Assembly: GCF_019331715.1 (NCBI RefSeq)
Contig: NZ_JAHBBG010000008.1
Location: 41,724-105,723, forward strand
Reading direction: 5' to 3'
Source of the DNA: Bifidobacterium simiiventris
GTDB lineage: Bacteria > Actinomycetota > Actinomycetes > Actinomycetales > Bifidobacteriaceae
DNA length: 64,000 nt
Shown here: positions 1-8,992 of the stretch, piece after piece
Position numbering within the stretch: position 1 is the first letter of the stretch
Layout of the letters: every line of letters starts with the position of its first letter
Translations under genes and position numbers: made by a program
The notes under the pieces: generated by a model
Databases searched by the model: none
Seen by the model: only the letters and a program-made list of their open reading frames with translations
What the model was told of the DNA's origin: nothing

Positions 1-1668
1 ATATCGTCGACCGCATGGCAGGCGGACGAGACGGCCGTCACCAAGCTGGTCAACGGCCAGCCTTCCGGCCCCGCGAACGGCGGCAACAATGCCGGCGGCA
101 ACGGCACTTCCTCGTCCGGCGAATCGTCCGGCAACACATCCGATAGCGTGTCCGGCAGCTCGTCCGGCGGCGCAAGCACCGGCTCGTCCAACGCCACGTC
201 CGGCAGCGCATCCGGCACCCCGTCCAACGCGTCCGCGGACGCGGGCCAGGTGGTCACGCTCGGCGACGACGCGCAGCTCGAACGCACACGGTTGCAGGCC
301 GTATCCAAGCATCCGGCGCTGCAGGTCATCGCCGACCCGACGACGCTCAACGCGCTGTCCATGCCGCCGCAGGTCAGCGGCATCATGCAGCCGGCCGGAT
401 TCGACATCTCCTCGTACAGCGCGTACGGCGACGCGGACGCCTACCGCGAGGCCGGCGTGGAATCGTCGGCATGGAACGCGGACGCCGCGCTGGCCGACTA
501 CCGTTCGGCGATCGGCGACCAGAACGCGACGCGCGACACGTACGCGTGGCAGGGCAAGGCCGTCTGGTCGCTGCAATCGTTGGCCGAGGCGAAACGGCAG
601 GGATATTCGACCGTGATCGCCGACCACGAGTTCGACGCCAGCGACGACTCGACCGTGCACACCGGCAAGATCGTGGTGCCGACCGACGCGGGCGAGGTGA
701 CCGTGCTCACCGAGCAGCGCGAGCTGAGCCGACTGGCGCAGGGCAAGGCGACCAGCGACACCGCCGACAGCGAGACGAGCGCGGCCGGACGGCTCGCGCG
801 CTTCGTCGCGCAGAGCGCGTTCTACCAGATGGAACAGCCGTACACCAGCCGCAACCTGCTGGTCTGCTTCGGCACCGGCACCGACGCGGCCATGATCGAC
901 GCGCTGATGAGCGCCGTCGAACAGTCGCCGTGGCTGAATCTGACCGATCTGAACACGCTCAGCGACGCCGACGCGTACGCCAGCGGGGACGACGCGCTGC
1001 AGCTCGTCCAGGACAGCGTCGCGCTCACCGATACGCAGTCGCAGCAATTCCAGCAAACGTTGGCGTCGCTGACCGCAAGCCGCAGCAACGTCTCCCAGTT
1101 CGTCTCCTCCGTGCTCGACCCCGACAGCGACGACGCGAAGAACTGGGCAACCACGCTGCTGGACGCGCAGTCGACGTTCGCCTTGCACGCGCTGTCCGGG
1201 CACACCGCCACGGCCGAGCACATGGCCACCGGTGCGGTCAGCCTGTCCACGCAACTGCTCAACGGCGTCTCGATCGCCCCGTCCGAATCGGTGACGGTGG
1301 TGAGCGAAACCGCGAAGATGATGGTCACCATCAGCAACCAGCATCCGTATCCGGTGCACGTGAAGGTCTCGTCGCTCACCGATTCGCCGGAAATCGTCAC
1401 CTCGCGCATCGCCGAGACCAACGTGCCCGCGCACGGCGAATCGCAGGTCACGTTCACCATCCGCGTGGCCACGTCCGGCAAGGCCACGGCCACCATCAGT
1501 CTGCAGGATCGCGACGGCCATCCGTTCGGCGCCGCGCAGTCCACCAGCATCACCAGCGTGCTGCGCATCAGCGACATGAGCGGCTTCGTGATCATCGGCT
1601 TCGCCATCGTGCTCGGCCTGCTCGGCCTGTGGCGTCAGTTCAACCGCAAGAAGGATCCCGACGAATGA
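1..1668 (+). CDS. DUF6049-family membrane-anchored protein (5' partial)
   Basis: The frame is open from the first base of the window, so the start lies upstream. The visible part begins with a Gly/Ser/Asn-rich low-complexity stretch (about bases 70-240), followed by a long region without recognisable catalytic motifs, a beta-sandwich-like segment near the end, and a C-terminal transmembrane helix (about bases 1575-1635, hydrophobic core FVIIGFAIVLGLLGLW) followed by a basic tail. This is the topology of a secreted protein anchored by its C-terminus. In actinobacteria, DUF6049 proteins are commonly encoded directly before murJ. Here the stop overlaps the murJ start (ATGA), so the two are translationally coupled and probably share a role at the cell envelope. 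The family name rests on position and architecture; the biochemical function is unknown. Confidence 0.75.
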   Translation: MSSTAWQADETAVTKLVNGQPSGPANGGNNAGGNGTSSSGESSGNTSDSVSGSSSGGASTGSSNATSGSASGTPSNASADAGQVVTLGDDAQLERTRLQAVSKHPALQVIADPTTLNALSMPPQVSGIMQPAGFDISSYSAYGDADAYREAGVESSAWNADAALADYRSAIGDQNATRDTYAWQGKAVWSLQSLAEAKRQGYSTVIADHEFDASDDSTVHTGKIVVPTDAGEVTVLTEQRELSRLAQGKATSDTADSETSAAGRLARFVAQSAFYQMEQPYTSRNLLVCFGTGTDAAMIDALMSAVEQSPWLNLTDLNTLSDADAYASGDDALQLVQDSVALTDTQSQQFQQTLASLTASRSNVSQFVSSVLDPDSDDAKNWATTLLDAQSTFALHALSGHTATAEHMATGAVSLSTQLLNGVSIAPSESVTVVSETAKMMVTISNQHPYPVHVKVSSLTDSPEIVTSRIAETNVPAHGESQVTFTIRVATSGKATATISLQDRDGHPFGAAQSTSITSVLRISDMSGFVIIGFAIVLGLLGLWRQFNRKKDPDE

Positions 1669-4600
1669 GTTCATCACTTGGCCGCAACTCGTTGATCATG
1701 GCTGCCGGCACGGCGGCCTCCCGCGTGACCGGTCAGGTGCGCACGATCCTGCTGGCCGTCGCACTCGGCACGACCGGCCTTGCGGCGAACGCGTATCAGG
1801 CCGGCGCGATGATCCCTCAGGCCGTGTTCGCGCTGGTTTCCGGCGGCATCTTCAACGCGGTGCTCGTGCCGCAGATCGTGCGCACGCTGCAGCAGGATGA
1901 CGCTGAGGAGCGGCTGAACAAGCTGATTACGTTGGCAATCTCGCTGCTGGCACTCATGACGGTCGTCATGGCCGCGGCCACGCCGCTGCTGACCATGCTG
2001 TACGTCGACGGCACCCCGGAGATGCTTGCACTGACCAACGCGTTCACCTTGTGGTGCATGCCGCAGATCTTCTTCTACGGCCTGTACACGGTGCTTGGCC
2101 AGGTGCTGGCGGCCAAGGATCATTTCGGCGCGTACGCGTGGAGTTCGGTGGGTGCGAACGTGATCAGCTGCGCGGGATTCACCGCGTTCATCCTGCTGTT
2201 CGGCCGCGCCACCGAACAGCCGATGGGGTTCTGGACCGGCGACAAGCTGATGCTCACGGCCGGAACGTGGACGCTGGGTGTGGCGTTCCAGGCGCTGATC
2301 CTGTTCGTGCCGCTCACGAAATGCGGCATCCGGTACCGGCCGCGCTGGGGTCTGCACGGCATCGGCCTGCGGTCGATGGGCTCGGTGGCCGGCTGGAGCG
2401 TCGCGATCGTCGTCGTCGACCAGGTCGCGAGCCTGCTCGCCACGCGCATCACCACGTCCGCGCCGGGAGCCGCGCACGCGCGTCTCGGTCTGGACATGGT
2501 CGAGGTCGCCGGCAACGCGACGTATCAGAACGCGTTCACGCTGTACATGCTGCCGTATTCGCTCATCGCCGTATCGGTCGCGACCGCCCTGTTCCCGCGC
2601 ATCTCGCGCGCGATCGCCGACCACGACATCGACGGCGCGCGCTCGACGCTCAGCCTGTCGCTGCGCAGCATGGGCGTGCTTATGATGTTCTTCACCGCCG
2701 CGTTCATCGTGATGCCGGTACCGATCATCATCGCGCTGCTGCCGTCCGTGAGCATGCACGAGGCGACGCTCATCGCCGCGCCGCTGATGACGCTCGGTCT
2801 CGGCCTGCCGATCTCAAGCGCGTATCTGGTCATCCAGCGCACGTTCTACTCGTTCGAGGACGGCCGCAACCCGTTCCTGTTCATGCTGCTGTTCAACGTG
2901 CTGTTCATCGGATCGGTGTTCGGCCTGAGCCGCGTCACCCCGCCGACGCAGTGGGTGATGCTGGTGGGCGCGGGCTCCGCGCTCGGCCATCTGGTCGCGT
3001 TCCCGTTCCTGATCCCGCCGTTGCGCGCGCGGTTCGAGGGCCGACTGGACGGCCGGCGCATCGCGTGGTCGTACGGGCAGTCGCTGGTGGCCGGCGCGGC
3101 CGCGGTGATCGTGGGATTGCTGGCGCGCGATCCGGTGTACTCGCTGCTGGGCGTCTGGTCGCCGCAGGACGCCGCGGCGGCGGGATCGCCCGATGCGGGA
3201 GCGGCCGGTCATGGCCGTCCGATTACGGCCGCGCAGGCCATGAACATGAACTGGTTCCAGGCGATCGGCGCGTGCGTGCTGCTGACGATCGTGATCACGG
3301 TCGTGTATGTCGGCGTGCTGTGGCTGCTGCGGTCGCGCGAACTGATGATGGCGGTCGACATGGTGAAGTCGCGGCTCACGCGGCGGCCGGTCGCCCCCGC
3401 AGACCCCGAGCCGGCCGCTACCGCAGCGGCTGATGTGCCGCCCGCGCCGCCGGCGCAGACGCGCGAATCGAAGCCCGCGCAATCGTCCGCACAGCCGATG
3501 GCCTCGACCACACCGACGATTAGAATGACACCGAAACCCTCGTCAGAATCATCTTCGCAATATGGAGTCGGAATGAAGCCTCAACTGGGAGATACCATCA
3601 TCAATCGATACACGCTGGTATCACCGTTGCGTAACACCCCCGGCCTGCAGGCATGGAAAGCGAACGATCGCATGCTCGCGCAGGACTGCCAGGTGTTCGT
3701 CATCACCGACCGCCGCGTCGTCACGCAGGTCAACGACGTCACGTCGATCCTTGCGTCCATGCACGATCAGCGGCTCACGCAGGTGCTTCAGCTGCATCAC
3801 AGCGGCGAACTGCCGATCATCGTCACCCGCGAGGACGCCGGACTGTCGCTGAGCGACTATCTGCGCGGCCCGGCACGCAAGATCCTGAGCTACGCCGCAA
3901 TCCGATCGATCCTCGGCGAGACCACGTTGATCGTGCGCACGCTGCTCGCGCGCGGCGTGGTCGACCATGCGATCAGCACCGACACCGTGCGCATCAGTGC
4001 GGCCGGCGTGCAGCTGGCCGACATTCCAGTGAGCATGATGCTGCAGGACGTTTCCGGCAGGACCGACGATTCGACGGGCGACGAGGAACGCGCGGTGCGC
4101 CAACTCGCGGCGCTGCTGTACTCGCTGCTCAACGGCACGCCGTCGAACGCGCACACCGAATACGACATGTCCCGCCTGAACGACGACATTCCGGGCGAAT
4201 TCAAGCTGATCTGCCGCCGCGGACTCGGCCTGCACGGCGATAACGGCACGTTCAACGCGCCGATGTCGTCGCTGGCTGAAATCGATGCGCTGCTGGGCGC
4301 GTGGTATCCGCTCAACCAGCTGATGGAGCACGACATCGCGCTGCCGAGCATCGCCGGCACCGCGTCGATCATGCTCGCCGCGATCAACCCGACCCCGCAG
4401 GATGCGCTGATGGAGATTCCGGCCGGCATGGTCAACACGAACCCGCTGCCGCCGCTGTCGCTCAATACGCCGAAGTACGCGTCCGCGCTGACCTCCGACG
4501 ACGTGGTCGACGTGACGCCGCTGACCGGCGATCTGTTCTCCGCGTTCGACGGGCAGCACACCGACGGCAATGGCGCGGCGCTGCCGACCGTGCCGCTGAA

Positions 4601-5708
4601 CGTCTCGTCCGTGCGCCACAACGACGCGATCCCGAACCCGCCCGCGGCTCCGGCCGTGCAGAACGTGCCGGGATACTCGTTCCCTGTCTCCGACGCGGTG
4701 TCGCGGCCGACGCTGCCGCTCAACCCGATCGTGGCGGGCTCCCCGACTGCGGCCGCCGGAGCCGGAGCCGCGGCCAAGGCCGACGATATCGAGGCGACGC
4801 AGACGCTGCCCGCGGCCGTCGCGCCGCCGGTCGCGCCGCCGCCGGTCGCCGACCCGGCCCTCGAGGCCACGCAGGTCATCGACCCGGTCAAGAACACGGC
4901 CCCCGATCCGAACGAGACGGTCGCGATGCCTCCGATCACGGTCAAGACCGCTGTGACCCGACCCGACAAGATCGCCAACGCCGCGCTGAACGCCGACGTG
5001 GCCGACGAGACGCTCATGATCGGTCTGCCGACCAAGATCATCACGGTGCTGGTCGGCATCGCGGTGGTCGTCGGCGCTGGCTATTTCGCGGTGCGCGCGC
5101 TCAACAACGCGGCGACCGGCAACGTGGGCGGCGGTTCGTCCTCGCAGGCCGATCCGTGGAAGGACAACCTCAACGACGTGCCGTTCGGCAACACGACGAA
5201 CGGCGAGGTTTCGGGATCGGACGATTCCGATTCGTCCGACAATTCTTCGAACGGCTCGAGTAGCTCGAATAACTCGTCGAGCAGCTCGTCCGACAAGTCG
5301 TCGTCCTCGTCCGGCAAATCCAAGGTCGTCACCGCCGACAAGGAGGCGAAGAAGGTTCCGGATCCGAAGTACCACAACGACACCCCGGTCACGATCGCAA
5401 GCCAGTCGTTCCTGTCGAGCCCGGCCGGCCAGAGCGGTTTCGCGTACCATCTACACCTGAACGAAGCGACGAAGGTGTACCGTCTCAAGATCACGATCAG
5501 CACGTCGGGCGGCAAGGCGTACGTGCGCACCGGCACCACGGACGATCCGACCAAAGGCAAGCAGGTCGCGGACTTCACGTTCGCGGAGGGCGGCACTACC
5601 GAGGTCAAGTTCAACTCCGTGGTCACCACGCAGGACGTGATGATCTGGGTGCCGATGGACGGACTGCCGAACGGACAGCTCTACATCCAGAAGGTCGAGC
5701 TGTTCTAG
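1665..5708 (+). CDS. murJ: Lipid II flippase MurJ fused to a pseudokinase and C-terminal extracytoplasmic domain
   Basis: The product is 1347 residues, far longer than the roughly 520-residue flippase of most bacteria. Residues 1 to about 560 form the MviN/MurJ multi-pass membrane domain, expected to flip lipid II across the membrane. A Pro/Ala-rich linker follows. From about residue 637 (internal Met at base 3573) comes a kinase-like fold that lacks the HRD and DFG catalytic signatures, as in the mycobacterial MviN pseudokinase. Then come a disordered Pro/Ala/Thr segment, one transmembrane helix (about 1122-1144), a Ser/Asn-rich spacer and a C-terminal beta-sandwich-like domain probably outside the cell. 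The start at 1665 overlaps the preceding stop. The frame extends further upstream to 471, but that part is the shadow of the DUF6049 gene. By analogy the pseudokinase may recruit an FHA protein after Ser/Thr phosphorylation. Confidence 0.9.
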   Translation: MSSSLGRNSLIMAAGTAASRVTGQVRTILLAVALGTTGLAANAYQAGAMIPQAVFALVSGGIFNAVLVPQIVRTLQQDDAEERLNKLITLAISLLALMTVVMAAATPLLTMLYVDGTPEMLALTNAFTLWCMPQIFFYGLYTVLGQVLAAKDHFGAYAWSSVGANVISCAGFTAFILLFGRATEQPMGFWTGDKLMLTAGTWTLGVAFQALILFVPLTKCGIRYRPRWGLHGIGLRSMGSVAGWSVAIVVVDQVASLLATRITTSAPGAAHARLGLDMVEVAGNATYQNAFTLYMLPYSLIAVSVATALFPRISRAIADHDIDGARSTLSLSLRSMGVLMMFFTAAFIVMPVPIIIALLPSVSMHEATLIAAPLMTLGLGLPISSAYLVIQRTFYSFEDGRNPFLFMLLFNVLFIGSVFGLSRVTPPTQWVMLVGAGSALGHLVAFPFLIPPLRARFEGRLDGRRIAWSYGQSLVAGAAAVIVGLLARDPVYSLLGVWSPQDAAAAGSPDAGAAGHGRPITAAQAMNMNWFQAIGACVLLTIVITVVYVGVLWLLRSRELMMAVDMVKSRLTRRPVAPADPEPAATAAADVPPAPPAQTRESKPAQSSAQPMASTTPTIRMTPKPSSESSSQYGVGMKPQLGDTIINRYTLVSPLRNTPGLQAWKANDRMLAQDCQVFVITDRRVVTQVNDVTSILASMHDQRLTQVLQLHHSGELPIIVTREDAGLSLSDYLRGPARKILSYAAIRSILGETTLIVRTLLARGVVDHAISTDTVRISAAGVQLADIPVSMMLQDVSGRTDDSTGDEERAVRQLAALLYSLLNGTPSNAHTEYDMSRLNDDIPGEFKLICRRGLGLHGDNGTFNAPMSSLAEIDALLGAWYPLNQLMEHDIALPSIAGTASIMLAAINPTPQDALMEIPAGMVNTNPLPPLSLNTPKYASALTSDDVVDVTPLTGDLFSAFDGQHTDGNGAALPTVPLNVSSVRHNDAIPNPPAAPAVQNVPGYSFPVSDAVSRPTLPLNPIVAGSPTAAAGAGAAAKADDIEATQTLPAAVAPPVAPPPVADPALEATQVIDPVKNTAPDPNETVAMPPITVKTAVTRPDKIANAALNADVADETLMIGLPTKIITVLVGIAVVVGAGYFAVRALNNAATGNVGGGSSSQADPWKDNLNDVPFGNTTNGEVSGSDDSDSSDNSSNGSSSSNNSSSSSSDKSSSSSGKSKVVTADKEAKKVPDPKYHNDTPVTIASQSFLSSPAGQSGFAYHLHLNEATKVYRLKITISTSGGKAYVRTGTTDDPTKGKQVADFTFAEGGTTEVKFNSVVTTQDVMIWVPMDGLPNGQLYIQKVELF

Positions 5709-5847
5709 GCGGTGCGGCCTTGCGCCGCGATTCCCAGACAACACTCAGGAAGAACACACGAAGCGTCAGGAATCAGGTGGTTATATCGTAGTCAGCGGTT
5801 GAAAGACCGCGACAACTGAACTTCCTTTCTTCCTTCTCCTCTCTGAG

Positions 5848-5880
5848 AATAAGCCCGGCCCCGCAGCCGGGCTTATTCGT
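5848..5880 (+). terminator. Rho-independent terminator of murJ
   Basis: Perfect 12-bp arms AATAAGCCCGGC (5848-5859) and GCCGGGCTTATT (5866-5877) with a 6-base loop, followed by a T-containing stretch. It lies 140 bases after the murJ stop. Confidence 0.8.
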
Positions 5881-6003
5881 TGTTGGGGTGATAGCCGGCC
5901 GTTCCTTCCTCCACAGGTTATGGGTCGGGGTTGAGTCACCCCCATTCCTTGTGCCGCCTGCCGCCCCGGCTGTTGTTATCCACCTTCCCGGGCACAACCC
6001 TTC

Positions 6004-6477
6004 TCCCGGGCATACAGCCTATCCCTTCCGGGCTTACGGCCGGTTCTTAGGCACAAAACGGCCGTAAGCCCGGGAGGCCAGTTCCCCTGTCGTTCCCCAG
6101 TTGCTTCCCTGCCGTTCCCTGCCGCCCCCGGTTGCTCCCAGTCATACCCGGTTGCGCCTTAGTTGCACACTGCCGTTCCCCGGCTGTCCCCGGTTGCTCC
6201 CTGTCGCCCTCTGACGTTACCGGCTGCTCCTGGTCATACCCTGCCGTTTCCAGTTGCTCCCGGGCATACGGCCGGTTTTAGTGTCCAAAAAGGCCGTAAG
6301 CCCGGGAAGGAAGCCCGCATCATAATCTCATTCCCGGGCATACGGCCGTTACGGACATGGAAACCGGCCGTATGCCCGGGAGAAGATCCCCAGACACAGC
6401 CTTTCTTCCGGGCTTACCGCCGCTCCTTCCCGGGCTTACGGCCGTTTCGCGCCTATGAGCCGACCGTATGCCCGGGA
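6004..6477. repeat. Cluster of CCCGGGC(A/T)TACGGCCG hairpins
   Basis: Four complete hairpins lie at 6026-6075, 6258-6307, 6332-6381 and 6428-6477, with half-copies at about 6004-6016 and 6406-6424. Each has 15-17-bp arms, TCCCGGGC(A/T)TACGGCCG and its complement, around a variable 14-20-base loop. Between the first two copies (6080-6257) is degenerate low-complexity DNA built from GTTCCC/TTGCTCCC-like units. The cluster fills the space between the converging murJ and acetyltransferase genes. No coding sequence is supported in 5709-6507. The same hairpins recur at 42.2 and 47.5 kb. Confidence 0.85.
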
Positions 6478-6507
6478 AGGATCGTGCCCTGAACCGTGAA
6501 ACCGCGA

Positions 6508-7122
6508 TCAGATGCCGTCGGGAATGCGGCGGTCGCGCCAGTAGTATTCCCGATCGTGGTCGTTGATCTCACGCACCACACGGCACGGCGAACCGAACGC
6601 CACCGAGTCCGCCGGCACATCGCGCGTGACCAGGCTGCACGCGCCGATCACCGAGTTGTCGCCGATCGTCACGCCGGGCAACACGGTCACGTTCGCGCCG
6701 ATCCACACGTTGCGACCGATATGGATCGGCTCGGAGAACTGCGCGATCCGCTCGCGCAGGTCGGGACGGACCGGATGGCCGGTCGTCACGAGCGTGACGT
6801 TCGGGCCGATCATCGTGTGGTCTCCGATGAAGATCTCGCCGTCGTCGACCAGCGTGAGGTTGAAATTCGCGTACGAATGTGCACCCCAGTGCGTGCTGCA
6901 TCCCCAGTTCGCGTGCACCGGCAGCTCTACGTACGCTCCCTCGCCGAACTCGGCGAAAAACTCGTGCAGCAGCTCGCCGCGCCGCGGATCGCCCGGCATC
7001 GTCGCGTTCAGTTCATGCAGCAACCTCATTTGCTCCTGCTGGGCCGCGCCCATTTCGGGGTCGCTGCAGAAATAGATCCCGGGCGAATGCATCACGTCAA
7101 GCACCCGTTGCGGAACACTCAT
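6508..7122 (-). CDS. Maltose/galactoside O-acetyltransferase family protein (left-handed beta-helix)
   Basis: This 204-residue protein belongs to the LacA/Maa/NodL acetyltransferases, which transfer acetyl from acetyl-CoA to sugar hydroxyls. The N-terminal helical Mac region is followed by hexapeptide repeats, seen in the series IFIGDHTMIGPNV, IHIGRNVWIGANV and VTIGDNSVIGACS. The catalytic His lies in the TTGHPV segment, where the family His is expected. Length matches the family (about 185-205). The frame is open upstream to 7269, but the ATG at 7122 is preceded by AAAGGAGT at ideal spacing, so that start is used. It faces away from murJ and lies just beyond the 3' end of the minus-strand ATPase gene, with which it may be co-transcribed. 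The sugar acceptor cannot be deduced. Confidence 0.88.
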   Translation of the reverse strand: MSVPQRVLDVMHSPGIYFCSDPEMGAAQQEQMRLLHELNATMPGDPRRGELLHEFFAEFGEGAYVELPVHANWGCSTHWGAHSYANFNLTLVDDGEIFIGDHTMIGPNVTLVTTGHPVRPDLRERIAQFSEPIHIGRNVWIGANVTVLPGVTIGDNSVIGACSLVTRDVPADSVAFGSPCRVVREINDHDREYYWRDRRIPDGI

Positions 7123-7240
7123 CGCACACTCCTTTGTCTGAGACGAACGTCGCCGTCTCGCAGCGGACGCCCATCGTCTTCTTGCGCAATCTTCTCCATT
7201 GAACCGGAGAACCAAGCTTTTCGCAAACCCGATACCGAAC

Positions 7241-8653
7241 CTATCGTTCCCTGAACATGTCATCCGCACACACGAAGATCATGTCAGGATCATTGCGGTA
7301 TTTGGCCAGTGTGGTCTCGTGCACGGGGTTCTTCGTAAAGAACGCCAATGTCGTCTCTCGATATCCGCGAATCAGTCCGATTCGATCCCGCAACGACGCG
7401 ATCATTTCAGTTTCGTTGACCGTATTGCGCCATTTGCATTCGCCCAGCAATATCTTTTTCTCGTCAGGCTCGGCAGCCACCACATCGATGTCCGTTTCCT
7501 CCCGCTTCAGCGGATTGTTGCCCCACCATTTTCCGGTCAGCACCGGCATGAGCGGCAGTTTGCCGCTTTGGAATGCCCTGAATATCCATTGCATGCACAT
7601 CGTCTCAAACTGCTGTCCGACATATGCGGCGAACACGGCACTCTCGGCAGTTTTCCGCGCGATTTCCACGCCACTGCCGGTCTCGATCAAGGTTACGTTC
7701 GGCGCGACGAACCTGTACCAGTATGCGAAGAACGGATCCTTGATGTGTATTCTGGATTTGCGCGACGTAGGCTTTTCCCCAAAGGGAATGGAACGCTCAA
7801 TGAGACGCAGCTCTTCCAATGTCTTGAGATAGAACGACACAGATGTTGGTTCCAAACCGATATGATCGGCGATGATCTTCGGAGTATTGCACCCATTACT
7901 GACAGCTTGGAGAATGGAATCATAGATGGCGGGGCTTTTCAACTCCTCCCGCAACATCATCATAGGTTCCTCATACAGCAAACCAGCCTGATCGAAACAT
8001 AGCATCGCCACGTTCTGCTCATACGACAGCTGCGGATCAAGCTGTGCCAAGTAATATGGGGTGCCGCCGAATGTCGCATAATATCTCACGGCGTCCTCGG
8101 CCGTGCAGTGTTCTACGAATCGGGCAGCATCGAAGCAATCAAACGGCTGCAACTTGATCTGACCAGTGCGTCGGCCGTACAGCGGACTGTGCACGCCAAG
8201 TACCTTGCTCTCCATGAAGCCCTGGTTACTTCCGGACAGAATCAGCATGGTATTCGTGTCCTTCAGACCATGGTCGATGGCGATTTGCAATATCGACGGC
8301 AGACTCGGCTCGGCCTCGGCGGCATATGGAAATTCATCCAATACAATGACAAGCTTGTCGCCCGCGTGACGACGTGCTTGACTCACCAGATAATCGATCG
8401 CATTGTCCCAACTACGAAAATCGACTTCAGGCTGATTGAAATACGCGGCGATGGCCATGGCGAACGATTGCAGTATCAGTCGGGAATTCTGCTGTCGGGC
8501 GGTGAAGTACAACGCCGTCTTGCCGTCAAGAAAATGGTCGATCAACGCCGTCTTGCCGACTCGTCGGCGACCGTAGATCACCATCATCTCGAATCGCTTG
8601 CTGTCGTACATGCGTTGCAATGCAATCAGTTCATGCTGTCTGCCGATGAACAT
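7241..8653 (-). CDS. AAA ATPase with DUF234/PD-(D/E)XK-like C-terminus
   Basis: This 470-residue protein of the archaeal-type ATPase family starts MFIGRQHEL. The Walker A motif GRRRVGKT spans residues 28-35, and Walker B VIVLDEFPYAAE is near residue 100. A winged-helix segment follows (ADHIGLEPTSVSFYLKTLEEL). The C-terminal DUF234 region carries ETDIDVVAA followed by LLGECKW, spaced like a PD-(D/E)XK nuclease motif. The biological role of these proteins is unknown. Base composition is clearly lower in GC than the flanking murJ and trxB genes, and the gene interrupts an otherwise conserved murJ-trxB-parB neighbourhood, so acquisition is likely. Directly upstream is a perfect AT-rich palindrome that may control it. 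A second, only distantly related AAA ATPase with a similar layout is at 28362-29735. Confidence 0.85.
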   Translation of the reverse strand: MFIGRQHELIALQRMYDSKRFEMMVIYGRRRVGKTALIDHFLDGKTALYFTARQQNSRLILQSFAMAIAAYFNQPEVDFRSWDNAIDYLVSQARRHAGDKLVIVLDEFPYAAEAEPSLPSILQIAIDHGLKDTNTMLILSGSNQGFMESKVLGVHSPLYGRRTGQIKLQPFDCFDAARFVEHCTAEDAVRYYATFGGTPYYLAQLDPQLSYEQNVAMLCFDQAGLLYEEPMMMLREELKSPAIYDSILQAVSNGCNTPKIIADHIGLEPTSVSFYLKTLEELRLIERSIPFGEKPTSRKSRIHIKDPFFAYWYRFVAPNVTLIETGSGVEIARKTAESAVFAAYVGQQFETMCMQWIFRAFQSGKLPLMPVLTGKWWGNNPLKREETDIDVVAAEPDEKKILLGECKWRNTVNETEMIASLRDRIGLIRGYRETTLAFFTKNPVHETTLAKYRNDPDMIFVCADDMFRER

Positions 8654-8685
8654 GAAAGCCTCCCCGAAACCACATCGATATCCAT

Positions 8686-8755
8686 CACTATATAGATTAT
8701 TCTAATATAGAAAAAACTATATAGATTATTCTATATTAGAATAATCTATATAGTG
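8686..8755. repeat. Perfect AT-rich inverted repeat upstream of the AAA ATPase
   Basis: Two perfect 25-bp arms (8686-8710 and 8731-8755, core CACTATATAGATTATTCTA) flank a 20-base centre that holds a third, direct copy of the core (ACTATATAGATTATT). The left arm starts 32 bases before the ATPase ATG, which is promoter position for that minus-strand gene. Its composition differs sharply from the high-GC surroundings. It could be a multi-site operator or the end of an acquired segment. Confidence 0.85.
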
Positions 8756-8992
8756 AGACTCATACCTCCTCTTAGGACGGCCTTGTAGCTTGGCGGGGCT
8801 ACTGCATGAGCATGTGGAGTCCGGTCATGAGGATCATGGCGGTGATGCTGGTGGTGGCGATAAGGCATCTTTACATAACAAAAAGATGCCTGTTACAACA
8901 CCGTATAAACGATCTATCACGGCGCCAGTCCGGCGATTCAGCGGGAGGCGTGACACGGCCCGACATAGCCGGTGGTTGGTAGAGTGGGGCGC
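8756..8992. other. Intergenic remnant region between ATPase and trxB
   Basis: No intact gene is seen. On the minus strand a short frame (about 8803-8868) reads a hydrophobic, Met-rich tail ending MTGLHMLMQ and a stop, which looks like the C-terminal relic of a membrane protein. A hairpin with 10-bp arms AGGCATCTTT (8863-8872) and AAAGATGCCT (8882-8891) lies across the 5' edge of that relic. The trxB promoter must lie in 8892-8992, but no convincing -35/-10 pair was identified. Confidence 0.4.

Noticed and set aside
471..1664. Extended murJ start at 471
   Set aside because: The extra 398 residues overlap the DUF6049 gene completely and read as Arg-rich shadow; MurJ starts properly at 1665.
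3621..5450. Minus-strand open frame of 609 codons opposite the murJ C-terminal half
   Set aside because: Arg-rich shadow of the murJ fusion; no domain.
3573..5708. Separate gene starting at the internal Met before the pseudokinase
   Set aside because: The frame is continuous with murJ, no promoter or terminator lies between, and fusions of this type are known; an internal start cannot be fully excluded.
6004..6477. CRISPR array
   Set aside because: The repeats are inverted hairpins with irregular spacing and low-complexity spacers, and no cas genes are nearby.
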